Origin: Sulfurimonas sp.
GTDB taxonomy: Bacteria > Campylobacterota > Campylobacteria > Campylobacterales > Sulfurimonadaceae
Assembly (NCBI GenBank): GCA_012963655.1
Contig: DTVI01000217.1
Location: 1-22,553, forward strand
Direction: 5' to 3'
DNA length: 22,553 nucleotides
Made by a program: the position numbers and the translations under genes. Below, piece after piece: positions 21,866-22,553 of this stretch; position 1 is the stretch's first letter, and each line of letters starts with the position of its first letter. A model generated the notes under the pieces. It was not told the origin of the DNA, did no database searches, and worked only from the letters and a program-made list of their open reading frames with translations.

Positions 21866-22195
21866 ATGGAAAACTTTCATTAGATTTTAAACCAGACATT
21901 CAAAACGATGTACAAACCTTTCATGCCGGTTCACAATTTACCTTAGTAAAACAGTATGTTTTTATAACAAATCTTTCCCTAGTTCGAAGAAAAGGTGCTT
22001 CCTATTCTTCGAGAGTCTAAGTTGAAATATAAAACATTTCCCTCTCCTCATTGTTTCCAAGATCATCTTGAAAAATTTAGACAGCAGTTTGAAAAAAAAG
22101 GCCGAGGAAGTATAGAAATACAAACACAGATTAAAGATATTAATGACCTAGTGTGTTGTGAAGTAAGTTTTAATTTTTATGTACAAGGTTTATAA
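21866..22195 (+). pseudogene. Broken hotdog-fold thioesterase (DUF4442/YiiD-C-like)
   Basis: Three frame segments together read like one small hotdog thioesterase. The start is ATG 21866 (MENFH). After a shift it continues as DFKPDIQNDVQTFHAGSQFT (from 21883), where HAGSQF is the hallmark of this family (usually HAGAQFTLAE). After another shift the frame reads QIFP, then a TAG at 21980-21982, then FEEKVLPILRESKLKYK and on to the end FNFYVQGL at 22195. So there are at least two frameshifts and one nonsense codon in about 110 codons. Without them the length would fit the family. The 3' part alone (21995-22195) is an open 66-codon ORF after GTG, but it is a fragment rather than a gene. Family assignment is from memory of the motif pattern. 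Confidence 0.7.
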
Positions 22196-22553
22196 GAGAA
22201 ACTATGAAATCTTGCGTACTTTAGCAGGTGTTATTGTCAGAGCGTAATACAATAAATACAGACCTAAGATAATGTCAATACTTCCACAGAAGTGAAACGG
22301 ACTTTAGAAAATGGGATCCACCAAAAATGTGTACCTGTATTAATAAACAAGGCATTATGAAAATAGTCATAGACTGAGTGAGAGATACTCAGTAGGCCCA
22401 AGGTTTACGTTCTAAGCGGGTCTTTTAAATTTATAGATAAGTAAAAACACAAGTACTAAGCCGGCAACTCAGGCCATATAATTTATCTTTACCATTTTAA
22501 CATGGGCATGGGGTTCTATGGCTTTTCAAGCAGTATTTTTCCAAAGCACTTTA
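22196..22553. other. Right-edge region with no recognisable gene
   Basis: No frame is open for long on either strand. A perfect 7-bp palindrome ACTGAGT/ACTCAGT (22373-22393, loop GAGAGAT) has no T-run. A minus-strand frame has hydrophobic patches (VAGLVLVFLLIYKFKR at about 22410-22470, ILGLYLLYYALTITPAKVRK near 22220-22280), but its stop codons are as frequent as chance predicts. A reading frame at the very end, from about 22495 on the plus strand (TILTWAWGSMAFQAVFFQST), could belong to a gene that begins or continues beyond the edge. Confidence 0.4.

Noticed and set aside
22210..22500. Minus-strand membrane-protein pseudogene
   Set aside because: Hydrophobic patches are visible, but about seven stop codons in about 110 codons is what random AT-rich sequence gives.
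1..22553. CRISPR array, tRNA, rRNA, insertion sequence or defence system
   Set aside because: No regularly spaced repeats, cloverleaf or rRNA segments, transposase motifs or known defence genes were seen on either strand.

Overview
The window is AT-rich and tightly packed, and its gene set points to a free-living Campylobacterota (Epsilonproteobacteria) member near Arcobacteraceae or Sulfurimonadaceae. The main reasons are purA followed by a FliJ-like and a MotE-like gene and a PflA-like TPR protein, hisZ next to purA, a ferredoxin-panD-ybaB-PDZ-ispA operon, a 7TMR-DISM histidine kinase, and promoters built on TATAAT with little else conserved. The genus cannot be fixed by reading alone. No tRNA, rRNA, insertion sequence or CRISPR array was seen.

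Layout. 1-1030 (minus): a heme-type membrane sensor (Tll0287-like/DUF3365 plus PAS) that runs off the left edge. Its start region holds a pentanucleotide repeat and a poly-A tract that is one base out of frame. 1179-2513 (minus): a YajR-like MFS transporter. 2714-3319: rdgB. 3320-3721: a gap with small-ORF candidates and a displaced remnant of the uppP 3' end. 3722-4492 (minus): uppP. 4696-7920: an operon of a class-V aminotransferase, hisZ and purA, packed with 1-nt spacing or overlap. 7980-11428: a flagellar block (fliJ-like, motE-like, pflA-like). 11549-11863 (minus): a DUF6172-type small protein. 11864-12389: a gap with gene remnants and then a clear promoter. 12390-15397: a (2Fe-2S) ferredoxin, panD, ybaB, a two-PDZ secreted protein and an ispA-type prenyl synthase, closed by a strong terminator. 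15522-17426: transketolase, whose last codons and terminator are tandemly duplicated. 17427-17896: a non-coding gap. 17897-19847: a 7TMR-DISM sensor histidine kinase split by a +1 frameshift. 19877-21040: nhaA. 21057-21818: an rlmB/TrmH-type rRNA methyltransferase. 21866-22195: a broken hotdog-fold thioesterase. 22196-22553: no recognisable gene.

Most genes are housekeeping: nucleotide-pool cleaning (rdgB), undecaprenyl-phosphate recycling (uppP), histidine and AMP synthesis (hisZ, purA), pantothenate (panD), isoprenoids (ispA), pentose phosphates (tkt), pH/Na+ control (nhaA) and ribosome modification (rlmB). The flagellar genes behind purA are the main lineage-specific block. The more unusual material lies in gene ends and starts: a possible ON/OFF switch at the heme sensor, a hairpin that hides the fliJ start behind a 14-codon leader ORF, an in-frame remnant of a second uppP C-terminus, and the in-frame 42-bp duplication at the tkt stop. 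Three disrupted reading frames in one window suggest either gene decay in accessory signalling genes or residual sequencing errors; read mapping would separate these.
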